A stretch of 64,000 bases of DNA, from assembly GCF_000381345.1 (NCBI RefSeq), contig NZ_KB906400.1, forward strand, positions 124,001 through 188,000, written 5' to 3'. The notes beneath the pieces are model-generated. The model ran no database searches, was not told the DNA's origin, and was given only the letters and a program-made list of their open reading frames with translations. The position numbers and the translations under genes were made by a program. Below, piece by piece: positions 17,631 through 26,665 of this stretch (positions within the stretch are counted from its first letter, which is position 1; each line of letters opens with the position of its first letter). This stretch comes from Deinococcus apachensis DSM 19763 (GTDB lineage: Bacteria; Deinococcota; Deinococci; Deinococcales; Deinococcaceae).

Positions 17631-18452
17631 CTACCCCTCCCGGATGAAGGAGAGCAGCTCCCCCACCCGCAGCACCTTCTGCGGCCGGTCAGGGTTCAGC
17701 CGGTACAGGTACGACACGAACTGGCCCGGGTCGGCCCCGTTTCCCGCGAACAGGTCGTAATGGGTCGGCACCACCAGGCCGACGTTCAGGACCTCCGCCA
17801 GCTCCGCCGCCTCCCGCACGCCCATATTCCCGACGATGCCCCGCCGGGTGCGGAAGTAATCGCGCCCGTTGATGGGTAAAAAGGCCACGTCGATCCGCCA
17901 GGCCGAGAGCGCCTCGATCAGGCCGTCCCAGATCACCGTGTCGCCCGCGTGGTAGACCGTCACGCCGTTCCACTCGATGACGTAACCCAGGAAGGCGTAG
18001 CCGCTCCCGGCCCCCTCCAGCTCGGTGTGGGCGCTGGGGACCGGCGTGATGGTGGCGCCCAGTTCCGTGAACGGCTCCCCCGCGCGGGCGTGGCGCCACC
18101 GTTCCCCCCCGATCCCGGCCTGAGCGGGGTCACAGGTATAGGGACCCGCGAAGTGTGCCCCGGGAGAGGCCACGGCCAGCGGGCGCAGGGTGTCCGGGTC
18201 GAAGTGATCGACATGGTTGTGCGTGACGAGTACCAGGTCCGCATTCGTCACGTCCCCCGGCGGGACGGGCGGCGGAAACACACGCTCCAGATGCCCGCCC
18301 CCGCCGTCGGAGTCGGTGAGGTACGGGTCGATGTAGAGGACCCCGCCCGGTCCCCGGATCGCCACGCCGACCTGACCGAGGCCGTAAAAGGCCAGGCTGT
18401 TCTCGCCGACCTGGAGGCGGTTCATACGTTCGATGAGGGGATGATTCGGCAT
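17631..18452 (-). CDS. UlaG-like MBL-fold hydrolase
   Basis: A 273-aa metallo-beta-lactamase-fold protein of the L-ascorbate-6-P lactonase/UPF0173 group. VLVTHNHVDHFD gives the HxHxDH metal motif, then PSAHTELE, YHAGDTV and VVPTHYD supply the remaining ligands. ATG 18452 is chosen over an upstream GTG at 18494 because homologues begin near NRLQVGENSLAFYG. It lies 38 bp behind the MOSC gene in the same direction. Substrate unknown. Confidence 0.82.
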   Translation of the reverse strand: MPNHPLIERMNRLQVGENSLAFYGLGQVGVAIRGPGGVLYIDPYLTDSDGGGGHLERVFPPPVPPGDVTNADLVLVTHNHVDHFDPDTLRPLAVASPGAHFAGPYTCDPAQAGIGGERWRHARAGEPFTELGATITPVPSAHTELEGAGSGYAFLGYVIEWNGVTVYHAGDTVIWDGLIEALSAWRIDVAFLPINGRDYFRTRRGIVGNMGVREAAELAEVLNVGLVVPTHYDLFAGNGADPGQFVSYLYRLNPDRPQKVLRVGELLSFIREG

Positions 18453-18490
18453 ATCCGCCCATTCTGCCGGAGCGCGGGGACCGGATACCG

Positions 18491-19291
18491 TCACCGGCTC
18501 CCTCTGCGCAGCACGACGATCGGGTCGCCCAGCTTCAGCTCACCCTGTTCGGCGTGGACGAGGTTTTGTCCGAACTCCACAAGACGGCCGCGCCGCCGGT
18601 AGCCCGCCAACGTCCGCAGCGGCTCCCCGCCCATGCGCCCCTCCGAGATGTTCAGGACGCTGCACCGCGCGCACGGCTCCACCACGCCAAACTCCAGATC
18701 GCCGATGCGGATGCGCCCCCAGCCGTCCTCCCCGTAGGCTGCGCCCCCGCGCACAACGAGGTTGGGGCGGAAGCGTTCGGGGGTGACGGGATGGGGCAGG
18801 CGGGTGTTGAGGTCCGCGACCGACGCCTCGGAGACGAGGTGCAGCGGGTTGCCGTCCGCGAAGCTGATGCGCGCCGTGCCGAAGCGCGGATTCATGTGCC
18901 GCTCGGCCTCGTCGGGGAAATAGACCAGGGCGGCGGGCAGGCCGAGGTAGGCGCTCCACCAGGCGTTCGCCTCCCCGCCGACCTCCACGGCCTGCACGGG
19001 CTGGCGGAAGATGTGGACCAGGCGCCCCGGCCCGCCCGGCCCGTGCGGCACGGGCAGGGGCGGCATCCCGGGCGCCGTCACGCGCAGTCCCCCCGGCTCC
19101 AGCCCTACCCCGACGAGGTCCATGCGCGGGAAGTCCCTCCCGGTCACCTGCCGCCCACCCCCGTCCACGACCATCCAGCGGCGGTCGAGGCCCAGGCCGA
19201 AGAGTTCCACCCTCGCGCGGTCCAGCGCCACGCCGCGCGCCGACTTGATGGGATAGGTGTACAGGCCGGAGAGGGTCAGGGGGGTGGACAT
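18491..19291 (-). CDS. MOSC-domain protein (N-terminal beta-barrel plus MOSC)
   Basis: A 266-aa protein of the YcbX/mARC type, which uses a Cys-bound molybdenum cofactor to reduce N-oxygenated compounds. The N-terminal MOSC_N barrel begins LSGLYTYPIKSARGVAL. The C-terminal MOSC domain has RFRPNLVVRG and the conserved ARCSVLNISEG; the Cys in CARC is the likely molybdenum ligand. ATG 19291 is used because the upstream open frame lacks domain similarity. It lies 19 bp after the kinase stop and may be part of that transcript. Confidence 0.82.
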   Translation of the reverse strand: MSTPLTLSGLYTYPIKSARGVALDRARVELFGLGLDRRWMVVDGGGRQVTGRDFPRMDLVGVGLEPGGLRVTAPGMPPLPVPHGPGGPGRLVHIFRQPVQAVEVGGEANAWWSAYLGLPAALVYFPDEAERHMNPRFGTARISFADGNPLHLVSEASVADLNTRLPHPVTPERFRPNLVVRGGAAYGEDGWGRIRIGDLEFGVVEPCARCSVLNISEGRMGGEPLRTLAGYRRRGRLVEFGQNLVHAEQGELKLGDPIVVLRRGSR

Positions 19292-19310
19292 GGGCGCAGT
19301 CTCCCGGGCG

Positions 19311-20315
19311 TCAGGTGCGGAACAGGGTGTCCGGGGGCAGGGTCGCGGCAAGGGCCGCACGCCAGCCGCGAATCGTCTCCCCGCCGGGTTGTCCCGCGTG
19401 GGCCGCCCGCAGCGCGAGGAGGGCGGCGCCCAGGACGGGCTCGAAACCGCCCTCACCCGGCGTGGCGCCCGGCTCGCCCCCGCGCACCCGGGCGAGCAGC
19501 GCGTCCCGCAGCAGGGGCGAGGGGTGACGCATCACGCCGCCCGCCGCGTACAGACCGAAGGCCGTGCCGCCCAGGCCCACCCGGCGGGCGGCCACGAGGG
19601 CATAGTCCCCCAGGGCCGCGCCGTGCCGTCCCACCAGCCCCCGCGCGGTCACGTCCCCCGCCGCCGCCGCATCCAGCAGCACCCGCGCGAGGCGACCCAC
19701 CCGGCCTGGCGGGCGGCGGTCCCGGCGGGTGAGGGCGTGCAGCAGCGCCTCCACGTTCGGCAGGCGGTAGGCCGCCAGCACCCGGTCGGTAAGCAGGGTC
19801 GGCGGGTCGAAGCCCAGGTCCGCCCGGTACACGGCGCGCAGGGTCATCCGCCCCAGGTCCTCCGCCCCCCCGGGTTCCTGCCAGAAGCCCGTGTGCCAGG
19901 TCTGCCCGCCCGGGGCGGCGGCGGCGATCCCCGCGCCCGTGCCGCAGGCGACCATCACCCCGGTACCGTCCGGTGCGGCGGCATGCAGGGCACCCAGCGC
20001 GTCGTTCACCACCGCGCGAGACGCGCCCCAGCCGCGCGACTCCAGCTCGGCCCCCAGCAGCACGAAGTCCTCGGGCCAGTCAGCCCCCGTCGCGCTCAGG
20101 ACGGCGGCGCGGAGGTGGGCAGCGTGGGCGTCCGCCATCCTCAGCGCCGCCAGCACCGCCCGGTCGATGGCCGCCAGCGCCTCCCGTTTCGACACGTAGA
20201 TGTTTCCCCGCCCCCCGCGCCCCCAGCCCAGCACGCGCCCGGACGTGTCCGCCACCAGGGCCACCGTCTTGGTGTTGCCCGCGTCGATCCCCAGGACGAG
20301 GTCGGGAGGGCTCAT
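19311..20315 (-). CDS. BadF/BadG-type N-acetylglucosamine kinase-like protein
   Basis: A 334-aa ASKHA-fold sugar kinase. The phosphate-1 motif LGIDAGNTKTVALVAD is at the N-terminus; VACGTGAGIAAA (near residue 118) is phosphate-2 and LYAAGGVMRH the adenosine region. Homologues phosphorylate GlcNAc or related amino sugars with ATP. ATG 20315 overlaps the NagB-like gene end by 4 bp, so GH4, deaminase and kinase form one minus-strand operon. Together they suggest breakdown of an amino-sugar or beta-glycoside. A deacetylase (NagA) is not seen here. Confidence 0.8.
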   Translation of the reverse strand: MSPPDLVLGIDAGNTKTVALVADTSGRVLGWGRGGRGNIYVSKREALAAIDRAVLAALRMADAHAAHLRAAVLSATGADWPEDFVLLGAELESRGWGASRAVVNDALGALHAAAPDGTGVMVACGTGAGIAAAAPGGQTWHTGFWQEPGGAEDLGRMTLRAVYRADLGFDPPTLLTDRVLAAYRLPNVEALLHALTRRDRRPPGRVGRLARVLLDAAAAGDVTARGLVGRHGAALGDYALVAARRVGLGGTAFGLYAAGGVMRHPSPLLRDALLARVRGGEPGATPGEGGFEPVLGAALLALRAAHAGQPGGETIRGWRAALAATLPPDTLFRT

Positions 20316-21031
20316 GGGAAGGCCGGACCCCGCGTCACGCCGCACGCGGCGCGGTCGGCGAGGACGGTGGTGTTCGCGTCCTGAAGCCACGAGGCGGGCA
20401 CCTCAGGTGTCGGCGGCTCCCGCAGCGCGCGGGCGAGGATGTCCCGCTTGTGAACCCCGCTGACGAGGAGAATGACCCGTCCCGCGCCCAGGATCACGTC
20501 CATGCCCGCCGTCAGCGCCCGTGTCGGCACGGGCAGGTCGCCCCAGTACGCGGCGTTGCTCGCCAGACTCGCGGGCGTGAGCGTCACCACCCGCGTCCGC
20601 GCGCCCGGCCCGCAGGGCGGCTCGTTAAAGCCCAGGTGCCCGTTCGGCCCGAGGCCCAGGACGGCGAGGTCGATGCCGCCGAGGGCCGCCACCTGCGCCT
20701 CGAAACGGCGGCACCCCTCGTCCGGGTCCGGGACCTCGCCTAGCCGCACGACCTGTTTCACGCCCAGCGGCTCCACGAAGGAGCGGCGCATCCAGCCCCA
20801 CAGCGAGCGCGGGTCGTCCTCGCCCAGCCCCAGGTATTCGTCAAGTTGCACGGCAGTGAGGGCGGAGGCGTCGAGGTCCCGCCGGGCAAGCTCCGCGTAC
20901 GTCGCCATCGGGGTATGGCCCGTGGCGACCAGGACGGAGAGGCTGGGCTTCTCGCGCAGCGCGTCCCCGATGAGATCGGCGGCGCGTTCGGCGAGCGTGT
21001 CCGCGTCCTCCAGCACCTCCACCCCTACCAC
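20312..21031 (-). CDS. nagB: NagB-like glucosamine-6-phosphate deaminase
   Basis: A 239-aa isomerase/deaminase of the NagB/6-phosphogluconolactonase superfamily. TAVQLDEYLGL contains the conserved Asp-Glu-Tyr, and GLGPNGHLGFNEP is the NagB signature with catalytic Asp/His region, converting GlcN-6-P to fructose-6-P and ammonia. It is shorter than E. coli NagB (266 aa), like the Gram-positive forms. GTG start at 21031 overlaps the GH4 stop by 7 bp. A 6-phosphogluconolactonase is the alternative but fits the motif less well. Confidence 0.78.
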   Translation of the reverse strand: MVGVEVLEDADTLAERAADLIGDALREKPSLSVLVATGHTPMATYAELARRDLDASALTAVQLDEYLGLGEDDPRSLWGWMRRSFVEPLGVKQVVRLGEVPDPDEGCRRFEAQVAALGGIDLAVLGLGPNGHLGFNEPPCGPGARTRVVTLTPASLASNAAYWGDLPVPTRALTAGMDVILGAGRVILLVSGVHKRDILARALREPPTPEVPASWLQDANTTVLADRAACGVTRGPAFP

Positions 21032-22305
21032 AGCCGCTCCGGCAGGTACGCGCGGTGCGCCCGGGCGAGGTCGTCATACAGCGCCCCGGCGAGGGGCAGC
21101 GTGCGGACGAGGGGGTTACTCACCAGGGCGCGCAGGGCGTCCCGGCGCGAGCCGCACCACCCCGCGTCCGCCGCCAGCCCCTGATACTCGCCGAGCGAGC
21201 CCAGCAGGCCCCGCACCGGGGCGGGCACCCGGAAGCCGGGCAGTGGCCGCGCCCCCCGGCGGTCCACCAGACACGGCACCTCCACCACCTGCCCGTCGGG
21301 GAAGTCGGCGATGGCCCCGCGGTTCACCACGTTGCACAGCCACACCTCGCCGCGGTCGTTGAACAGGGCGTCCATCACGTCCACCGCGAGTTCCAGCTCG
21401 AACAGGCCGCCGCGTGAGCGGGCCGGGTCGAGGGTGGGGACCCGGGCCTCCACCTGCTCCCGGTAGTGCGCCCAGTAGTCGGGCACCTCGGCGAGGATGT
21501 CCTGGGCTCGGGTGGTGGGCCGGGCGCGCAGCTCGCGCAGCATGTCCGCCTCGTAGAAGTAGTACTTCATGTACGAGGCGGGCAAGGACCCCATCGTGAC
21601 GGCGAGGTGCAGGAGTCGCCGCGCCCAGGGGTCCGTGACCCCCTCCAAAGCCCGCTCCAGCAGCGGCAGCAGCGGTACCCCGTCATAACTCGCCTCCACG
21701 CTCCAGCAGGCGTGGTTCAGTCCGACCATCGTGGCCTCCACCCGGCGGGGGTCAAGGCCTGCCATCCGCGCCAGTTCGAGGGGAAAGATGATGGGCCCCT
21801 CGCACAGCGAGATGACGGGCACGTCGGAGTGGTCAGCCACGGCCTGCGCGACGATGTTCACGGGGTTGGTGTAGTTGAAGAGCGTGGCCCCCGGGCACAG
21901 CCGGGCCATGTCCTCCACCAGCCCGCGTGTGACGTGCAGCGCCCGCAGGGCCATGAACAAGCCCCCCGCCCCCTGCGTCTCCTGCCCGATGGCGCCGCGG
22001 GACAGGGGAATCCGCTCGTCGAGCGCCCGCGCCTCGAAGCCGCCGGGCCGGAAGCTCGACAGCACCCCGTCGCACCCCGGGAGGGCGCGTTCCCGGCTCG
22101 TGGTCGCCGTCACCCGCAGGTCGGCGCCCTGGGCCTCGACCATCCGTTCCGCCAGCCGCCGCACGAGGTCGAGCCGCCCCTCGTCGAGGTCCACCAGGAC
22201 GATCTCCGACCCGGCGAAGTGGTCCGCCTGCCGGATAAAGGACGCCACCGTGCCCGGCGCGCGGGTGCTGCCGCCACCGATATAGGCGAGTCTGATGCGG
22301 GCCAT
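21025..22305 (-). CDS. GH4 6-phospho-beta-glucosidase-like enzyme
   Basis: A 426-aa family 4 glycosidase, which works by NAD+-dependent oxidation at C3 with Mn2+. The Rossmann start IRLAYIGGGSTRAPG, the FNYTNPVNI motif near residue 148, SLCEGP (metal-ligand Cys near residue 170) and VGLNHACW (metal-ligand His near residue 200) are all present. It is the first gene of the operon with the deaminase and kinase. Phosphorylated beta-glycosides are the usual substrates, but no PTS is visible here, so the kinase could supply the phosphate. ATG 22305 lacks a clear Shine-Dalgarno; a TAGCAT -10-like site lies 14 nt before it. Confidence 0.85.
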   Translation of the reverse strand: MARIRLAYIGGGSTRAPGTVASFIRQADHFAGSEIVLVDLDEGRLDLVRRLAERMVEAQGADLRVTATTSRERALPGCDGVLSSFRPGGFEARALDERIPLSRGAIGQETQGAGGLFMALRALHVTRGLVEDMARLCPGATLFNYTNPVNIVAQAVADHSDVPVISLCEGPIIFPLELARMAGLDPRRVEATMVGLNHACWSVEASYDGVPLLPLLERALEGVTDPWARRLLHLAVTMGSLPASYMKYYFYEADMLRELRARPTTRAQDILAEVPDYWAHYREQVEARVPTLDPARSRGGLFELELAVDVMDALFNDRGEVWLCNVVNRGAIADFPDGQVVEVPCLVDRRGARPLPGFRVPAPVRGLLGSLGEYQGLAADAGWCGSRRDALRALVSNPLVRTLPLAGALYDDLARAHRAYLPERLW

Positions 22306-22736
22306 AGGGTTTCGCCGTCATGCTACCGCGTTGGCCCCGGGAAGGGTCGCCCCCGGGAGACGCAGGACCACCGCCAAGTCGCCAGGTGGGCATAACACAA
22401 TCCTCGGCCCTGCGGGCCACCTCCCCTTAGGACGCTTGATGCGAAAGGAGAAGCTGGCGAAATGGCCCTTTCGTCGTCTGGCGTGAAGGCGAGCGCCGCG
22501 CGCCACCCCTCTCCCGTAAGGGTGGGCAAAAGACCTTGCACCACACCGTGTTGTCCCCATGCACTTCGAGCGTTTGGGGGAGACAACCGCCCGAGGTTTC
22601 TGGAGGGCAAAGGCCGGACCTGGCTCCCCTCCCAGGGGAGCTGTCCGCAAAGCGGGCTGAGGGGTTGCCCGGGGCCAGCTCTTCCTTACGCTTGCCCTAC
22701 CCGCACGCACCGGACAGGGACTGGAGTGGCGGCGTC
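22306..22736. other. Repeat-rich intergenic region
   Basis: No gene supported. It carries short inverted repeats, including CGAAAGG (22442-22448) with CCTTTCG (22467-22473), and a block around 22622-22675 (CTCCCCTCCCAGGGGAG, then a GCAAAGCGGGCTGAGGGG stretch) that resembles other hairpin elements in this window. No tRNA-like fold was found. Confidence 0.5.
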
Positions 22737-22776
22737 TTGACACCGCCCTGCCGAAAGCCTACTTTATCGCTAAAGT
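22737..22776 (+). promoter_or_regulatory. Promoter with LacI-type operator overlapping the -10
   Basis: TTGACA (22737-22742), 17 bp, TACTTT (22760-22765). The palindrome ACTTTATCGCTAAAGT (22761-22776) has 6-bp perfect arms around a central CG, as LacI-family operators do, and covers the -10. Autoregulation of the LacI gene and its downstream transport operon is expected. Confidence 0.7.
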
Positions 22777-22866
22777 TAAACTCATCTTTACGCGGAGGCC
22801 CTGGCAGGCCTTCCCCGTCTGCCCCTCCCCGCCCGCCTTCACGTCACGTTCCACTCGGGAGCGCGC

Positions 22867-23907
22867 ATGACGGAATCGGCCCCACCCTCCCCCAATCTCC
22901 CCTTCCCCGCCCCGGTCACCCTGGCGGACATCGCGCGGTTGGCGGGAGTGTCCCGCATGACGGCCTCCAACGTCATCAACGGCAAGCCGGGCATGACCGA
23001 GGCCACCCGGCAGCGGGTGCTGCGGGCGGTCGAGCAGACCGGGTACGTGGCGAACCCGGCGGCGCGGAGGCTGGCGGGGCGACGCACCAACCTGATCGGG
23101 GTGATCGCGCCGCGCTACGGGGTGCCCTACGTCAACGAGGTCCTGCACGGCGCGGTCGCCGCCGCCGAGGACGCGGGCATGAACTTGGCGGTCTTCACCA
23201 CCGCGGGCAGCGCGGCCCTGGAGCGCGAGCGGGCGGCGCTGCTGCGGACCCTGGCCGACGGGGTGCTGCTCATCCTGCCCAGCGGGGACGAACACGAGGT
23301 GTTCCAGGACGCCGTGCCGGTGGTCACGGCCGGGTCGCTGAGCCCCTTCAGCGTGCGGGGCGACAACGTCCACGGCGGGCGCCTCGTCGCGCGGCACCTG
23401 CTGGAGTTGGGGCACCGCCGGGTCGCGTACATCCGCGGGCCGCACTCGGGCGGGGTCTACCAGCAGGAGTCGGAGGCGCGCGAGCGCGGCTTTCTGGAGG
23501 AACTGCGGGGAAGTGGTGTGGACGTGCCCGCCGCGTACCTCGCCCCGGGCGACTTCAGCGAGGCGGGGGGGGAGCGCGCCGCGCGGGCGCTGCTGGCCCT
23601 GCCCGAGCCGCCCACGGCCATCTTCGCCTCCAACGATTCGGCGGCCCTGGGGGTGCTGCGCGCCGCCGAGGCGCTGGGGCTGCGGGTGCCCGGCGACCTC
23701 TCGGTGGTGGGCTACGACGACGTGGGGGCCGCCGCCCGGACCCGCCCGCCGCTGACCACCGTGCGCCAGCCGCTCCCCGAGATGGGCGCAGCGGCGGTGC
23801 GGATGCTGCTCGACCTCGTGCGCGGCACGCGGCCCACGCCGCCGCCCCCCTTTCCCACCACCCTCGCCCCGCGCGACTCCACCGGGCCACCCTTCCCGTC
23901 CCGCTGA
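22867..23907 (+). CDS. LacI-family transcriptional regulator
   Basis: A 346-aa repressor. The HTH (residues about 17-70) reads TLADIARLAGVSRMTASNVIN then a hinge helix with NPAARRLAGRRT; the periplasmic-binding-like core follows, with VIAPRYGVPYVNEVLHG and the usual IFASNDSAALGVLRAAEALG near residue 255. GGGAG precedes ATG 22867. The last 30 residues are Pro-rich and probably disordered. It heads the beta-glucoside transport and hydrolysis genes and likely responds to a beta-linked glucose oligomer or its product. Confidence 0.9.
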   Translation: MTESAPPSPNLPFPAPVTLADIARLAGVSRMTASNVINGKPGMTEATRQRVLRAVEQTGYVANPAARRLAGRRTNLIGVIAPRYGVPYVNEVLHGAVAAAEDAGMNLAVFTTAGSAALERERAALLRTLADGVLLILPSGDEHEVFQDAVPVVTAGSLSPFSVRGDNVHGGRLVARHLLELGHRRVAYIRGPHSGGVYQQESEARERGFLEELRGSGVDVPAAYLAPGDFSEAGGERAARALLALPEPPTAIFASNDSAALGVLRAAEALGLRVPGDLSVVGYDDVGAAARTRPPLTTVRQPLPEMGAAAVRMLLDLVRGTRPTPPPPFPTTLAPRDSTGPPFPSR

Positions 23908-23965
23908 CCGCCCGTCCCCCCTTTCCCTCTCGCCCGGCCCGCGCCGGAGACTGCCGAGGTTCCCC

Positions 23966-25612
23966 ATGAAGCCAGTGTCCCGCTTTGCCGCCCCCCTCGC
24001 CCTGCTCACCGCCGCCCTGGGCGCCCATGCCTTCGCGCAGGGGCAGCCCAAGACCACCTTCACGGTGGTGCGCTCGGCCCAGTGGGGGGCGCAGAACCTC
24101 AACCCCTTCTCGCCGGGGGACCAGCACCTCCAGGCCACCACCTCGGCCATCTACGAGACGCTGTTTTACGTCAACGGCCTGAACGGCAAGGTCACCAACG
24201 TGCTGGGCACCAAGTACGCCTGGAGCCCGGACAACAAGACCCTGACCGTCTCCACCCGCCCGGGCGTGAAGTGGCACGACGGCCAGGCCTTCAGCGCGAA
24301 CGACGTGGCCTTCACCTTCAACTACATGAAGCAGTACCCGGCGCTCGACCTCACGGGGATCTGGAAAAACGGCCTCTCGAGCGTGAAGGCGAGCGGCCCG
24401 GGCACCGTGACCTTCACCTTCAGCCGCGCCAATACACCGATCTTCAACAACATCGCCAATGTGGCCATCGTCCCCCAGCACCTGTGGAGCCAGGTCAAGG
24501 ACCCGCTGACCTACACCAACTCCAAGCCGGTGGGGACCGGCCCCTTCACCTTCGACGCCTACAGCCAGCAGGCGGTGCGGGTGCTGAAGAACCCCAACTA
24601 CTGGATCAAGGGCCAGCCCTACGTGGACGCGGTGGTCTGGCGCGCGACCAACGGCAACGACGCCGCGCTGCTGCAACTGCTCAAGGGCGAGGCCGACTAC
24701 GGCTACATCGGCATTCCCGACCCCAAGGGCGGCTACGCGGCCAAGGGGCCGAACTACAGCTACTGGTGGCCGGTCAACAACTCCAACTTCCTGTACTTCA
24801 ACACCACCAAGGCGCCCTTCAGCGACGCCGCCTTCCGCCGCGCGGTCGCGGGGGCGATCAACACCAAGGACGTGGCGCAGAAGGCCTACTCGGGCGTCCT
24901 GGCCGCCGCGCCCGCCAGCGCCGTCATTCCCGCCCAGCAGGCGCAGTGGCTCCCCACCTCGATGAAGAGCATGACCCTCAAGTATGACCCCGCGGCCGCC
25001 GACCGGGCGTTGACAGCGGCCGGGTACAAGAAGAACGCGCAGGGCCAACGCCTGGGCAGGGACGGGAAGCCTCTGCCCACCTTCAAGATCCTGGTGGGGG
25101 CGGGCTGGACGGACTTCATCACGATGGCGCAGGTCGTGGGGGACAACCTCAAGCGGCTGGGGATCAACACCTCCATCGACCAGCAGACCTGGAGCTCCTA
25201 CTCGGGCGGGCTTCAGACCGCGACCTACGACATGGGCATCAGCTGGGGCTGGGGCAACGGCCCGACGCCGTACTACCTGTTCTACTCCTCGTTCTCGCCC
25301 GAACTCAGCGCGCCGGTGGGCAAGACGGCCCCGTCGAACCTCTCGCACTACACCAACCCGGCCCTCACCAAGGCCATCGCCGCCTTCCGCGCCACCAGCG
25401 ACCCGGCCGCGCAGAAGCAGGCCGTCGCCACCATGGTCAGCACGGTCATGAGGGACATGCCGTGGGTACCGCTGACCGACCGCGCGCAATTCTCGCTGTA
25501 CAACACCAGCCGGTTCACGAACTTCCCGACCGCGCAAAACCCCTACAACGACGGCAGCCCCGACGACGTGCCCGGCGCGCGGCTGATGTACCTCAACGTC
25601 AAGCCCAAGTAA
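23966..25612 (+). CDS. Family 5 ABC binding protein (oligosaccharide/peptide type)
   Basis: A 548-aa periplasmic binding protein of the Dpp/Opp class. The signal peptide ends at AHAFAQ, without a lipobox. Hallmarks include KYAWSPDNKTLTVSTRPGVKW, WHDGQAFSANDVAFTF, VGTGPF and the late NPYNDGSPDD. Dpp-type systems also carry cello-oligosaccharides in thermophiles and actinobacteria, and the neighbouring LacI, GH1 and GH3 genes favour a sugar ligand here over a peptide. It is followed by a strong hairpin before the permease gene. Confidence 0.88.
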   Translation: MKPVSRFAAPLALLTAALGAHAFAQGQPKTTFTVVRSAQWGAQNLNPFSPGDQHLQATTSAIYETLFYVNGLNGKVTNVLGTKYAWSPDNKTLTVSTRPGVKWHDGQAFSANDVAFTFNYMKQYPALDLTGIWKNGLSSVKASGPGTVTFTFSRANTPIFNNIANVAIVPQHLWSQVKDPLTYTNSKPVGTGPFTFDAYSQQAVRVLKNPNYWIKGQPYVDAVVWRATNGNDAALLQLLKGEADYGYIGIPDPKGGYAAKGPNYSYWWPVNNSNFLYFNTTKAPFSDAAFRRAVAGAINTKDVAQKAYSGVLAAAPASAVIPAQQAQWLPTSMKSMTLKYDPAAADRALTAAGYKKNAQGQRLGRDGKPLPTFKILVGAGWTDFITMAQVVGDNLKRLGINTSIDQQTWSSYSGGLQTATYDMGISWGWGNGPTPYYLFYSSFSPELSAPVGKTAPSNLSHYTNPALTKAIAAFRATSDPAAQKQAVATMVSTVMRDMPWVPLTDRAQFSLYNTSRFTNFPTAQNPYNDGSPDDVPGARLMYLNVKPK

Positions 25613-25627
25613 GCGCCACCTTCTCCC

Positions 25628-25658
25628 GGGTGGGACTGGGACCACTCCCGTCCCACCC
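25628..25658 (+). terminator. Hairpin after binding-protein gene
   Basis: GGGTGGGAC (25628-25636) pairs with GTCCCACCC (25650-25658); inner GGGA (25638-25641) pairs with TCCC (25646-25649). A TTTT follows at 25663-25666. It may terminate part of the transcripts before the permease genes. Confidence 0.6.
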
Positions 25659-25678
25659 CCCGTTTTAGGAGGCCCCCC

Positions 25679-26665
25679 GTGCCCTACCTCCTGCGCAAGT
25701 TCGGCATCCTGCTGTTCACCCTGTGGGTGGCGGTGACCCTCAACTTCATCCTGCCGCGCCTGGTGCCCGGCAACCCCGTCGGCGCGATGATCGCCAAGTA
25801 CCAGGGCCGCCTCGACCCGCAGGCGGTCACGGCGCTGACCAAGGCGTACGGGCTCGACAACCAGGGCAGCCTGATCGAGCAGTACGTCGGGTACCTCGGG
25901 CGGATGCTGCACGGCGATTTCGGGCGCTCCATCGGGCAGTTCCCGACCCCCGTGAGCGACATCATCGCGCAGGCCGCGCCGTGGACCATTGGCCTGATCG
26001 GTGTGACCACCATCCTGTCGTTCCTGATCGGCAGCGCCTTCGGGCTGTACTCGGCGTGGCGGCGGGGGGGCCGGGTGGCCGACGCCCTGCCGCCCCTGGC
26101 CCTCTTCCTGAACTCGATGCCGTACTTCTGGTTCGCGCTGCTGCTGCTGTACTTCTTCGCGTTCAAGCAGAGCCTCTTTCCCCTGGGCAACAACCTCGAC
26201 CCCTTCCTGACGCCCTGGACCTCCCAGTGGTGGTCCTCGCTGCTGCGGCACGCCGTGTTGCCCGCACTCACCATCATCGTGACGGCGGCGGGCGGCTGGC
26301 TGATCACCATGCGCAACAACGTGATGAACGTGATGGGCGAGGACTACCTCGCCTTCGCGCGGGCCAAGGGCCTCTCGGAGGGCCGCATCCTGAACCGTTA
26401 TGTGCTGCGCAACGCCCTGCTGCCCAGCTTCACCGCGTTCGGCATCGCGCTGGGCTTCGTGGTGGGCGGGGCGATCTTCGTCGAGACGGTGTTCTCCTAC
26501 CCCGGCCTGGGGCTGTATCTGTACCAGGCGGTCGTGGGGCTCGACTACCCCCTCATGCAGGCGATCTTCCTCTTCATCGCGCTCGCCGTGCTGATCGCCA
26601 ACTTCATCGTGGACGCGCTGTACGCCGTGCTTGACCCGCGCGTTCGGGACGGGAGGACGCCATGA
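25679..26665 (+). CDS. DppB-type ABC permease
   Basis: A 328-aa inner-membrane permease with six helices. The start MPYLLRKFGILLFTLWVAVT with RLVPGNPVGAM is the DppB/OppB N-terminal signature; the coupling loop reads EDYLAFARAKGLSEGRILNRYVLRNALLP. GTG start at 25679, with AGGAGG 7 nt upstream. Overlaps the fused permease-ATPase gene by 4 bp (ATGA). Confidence 0.9.
   Translation: MPYLLRKFGILLFTLWVAVTLNFILPRLVPGNPVGAMIAKYQGRLDPQAVTALTKAYGLDNQGSLIEQYVGYLGRMLHGDFGRSIGQFPTPVSDIIAQAAPWTIGLIGVTTILSFLIGSAFGLYSAWRRGGRVADALPPLALFLNSMPYFWFALLLLYFFAFKQSLFPLGNNLDPFLTPWTSQWWSSLLRHAVLPALTIIVTAAGGWLITMRNNVMNVMGEDYLAFARAKGLSEGRILNRYVLRNALLPSFTAFGIALGFVVGGAIFVETVFSYPGLGLYLYQAVVGLDYPLMQAIFLFIALAVLIANFIVDALYAVLDPRVRDGRTP

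Noticed and set aside
22306..22736. Possible tRNA or riboswitch in the GH4/LacI gap
   Set aside because: No cloverleaf, T-loop or known aptamer core was found; only short repeats.
23555..26251. 898-codon minus-strand frame across the LacI and binding-protein genes
   Set aside because: Antisense to three clear genes, low-complexity composition, no motif.
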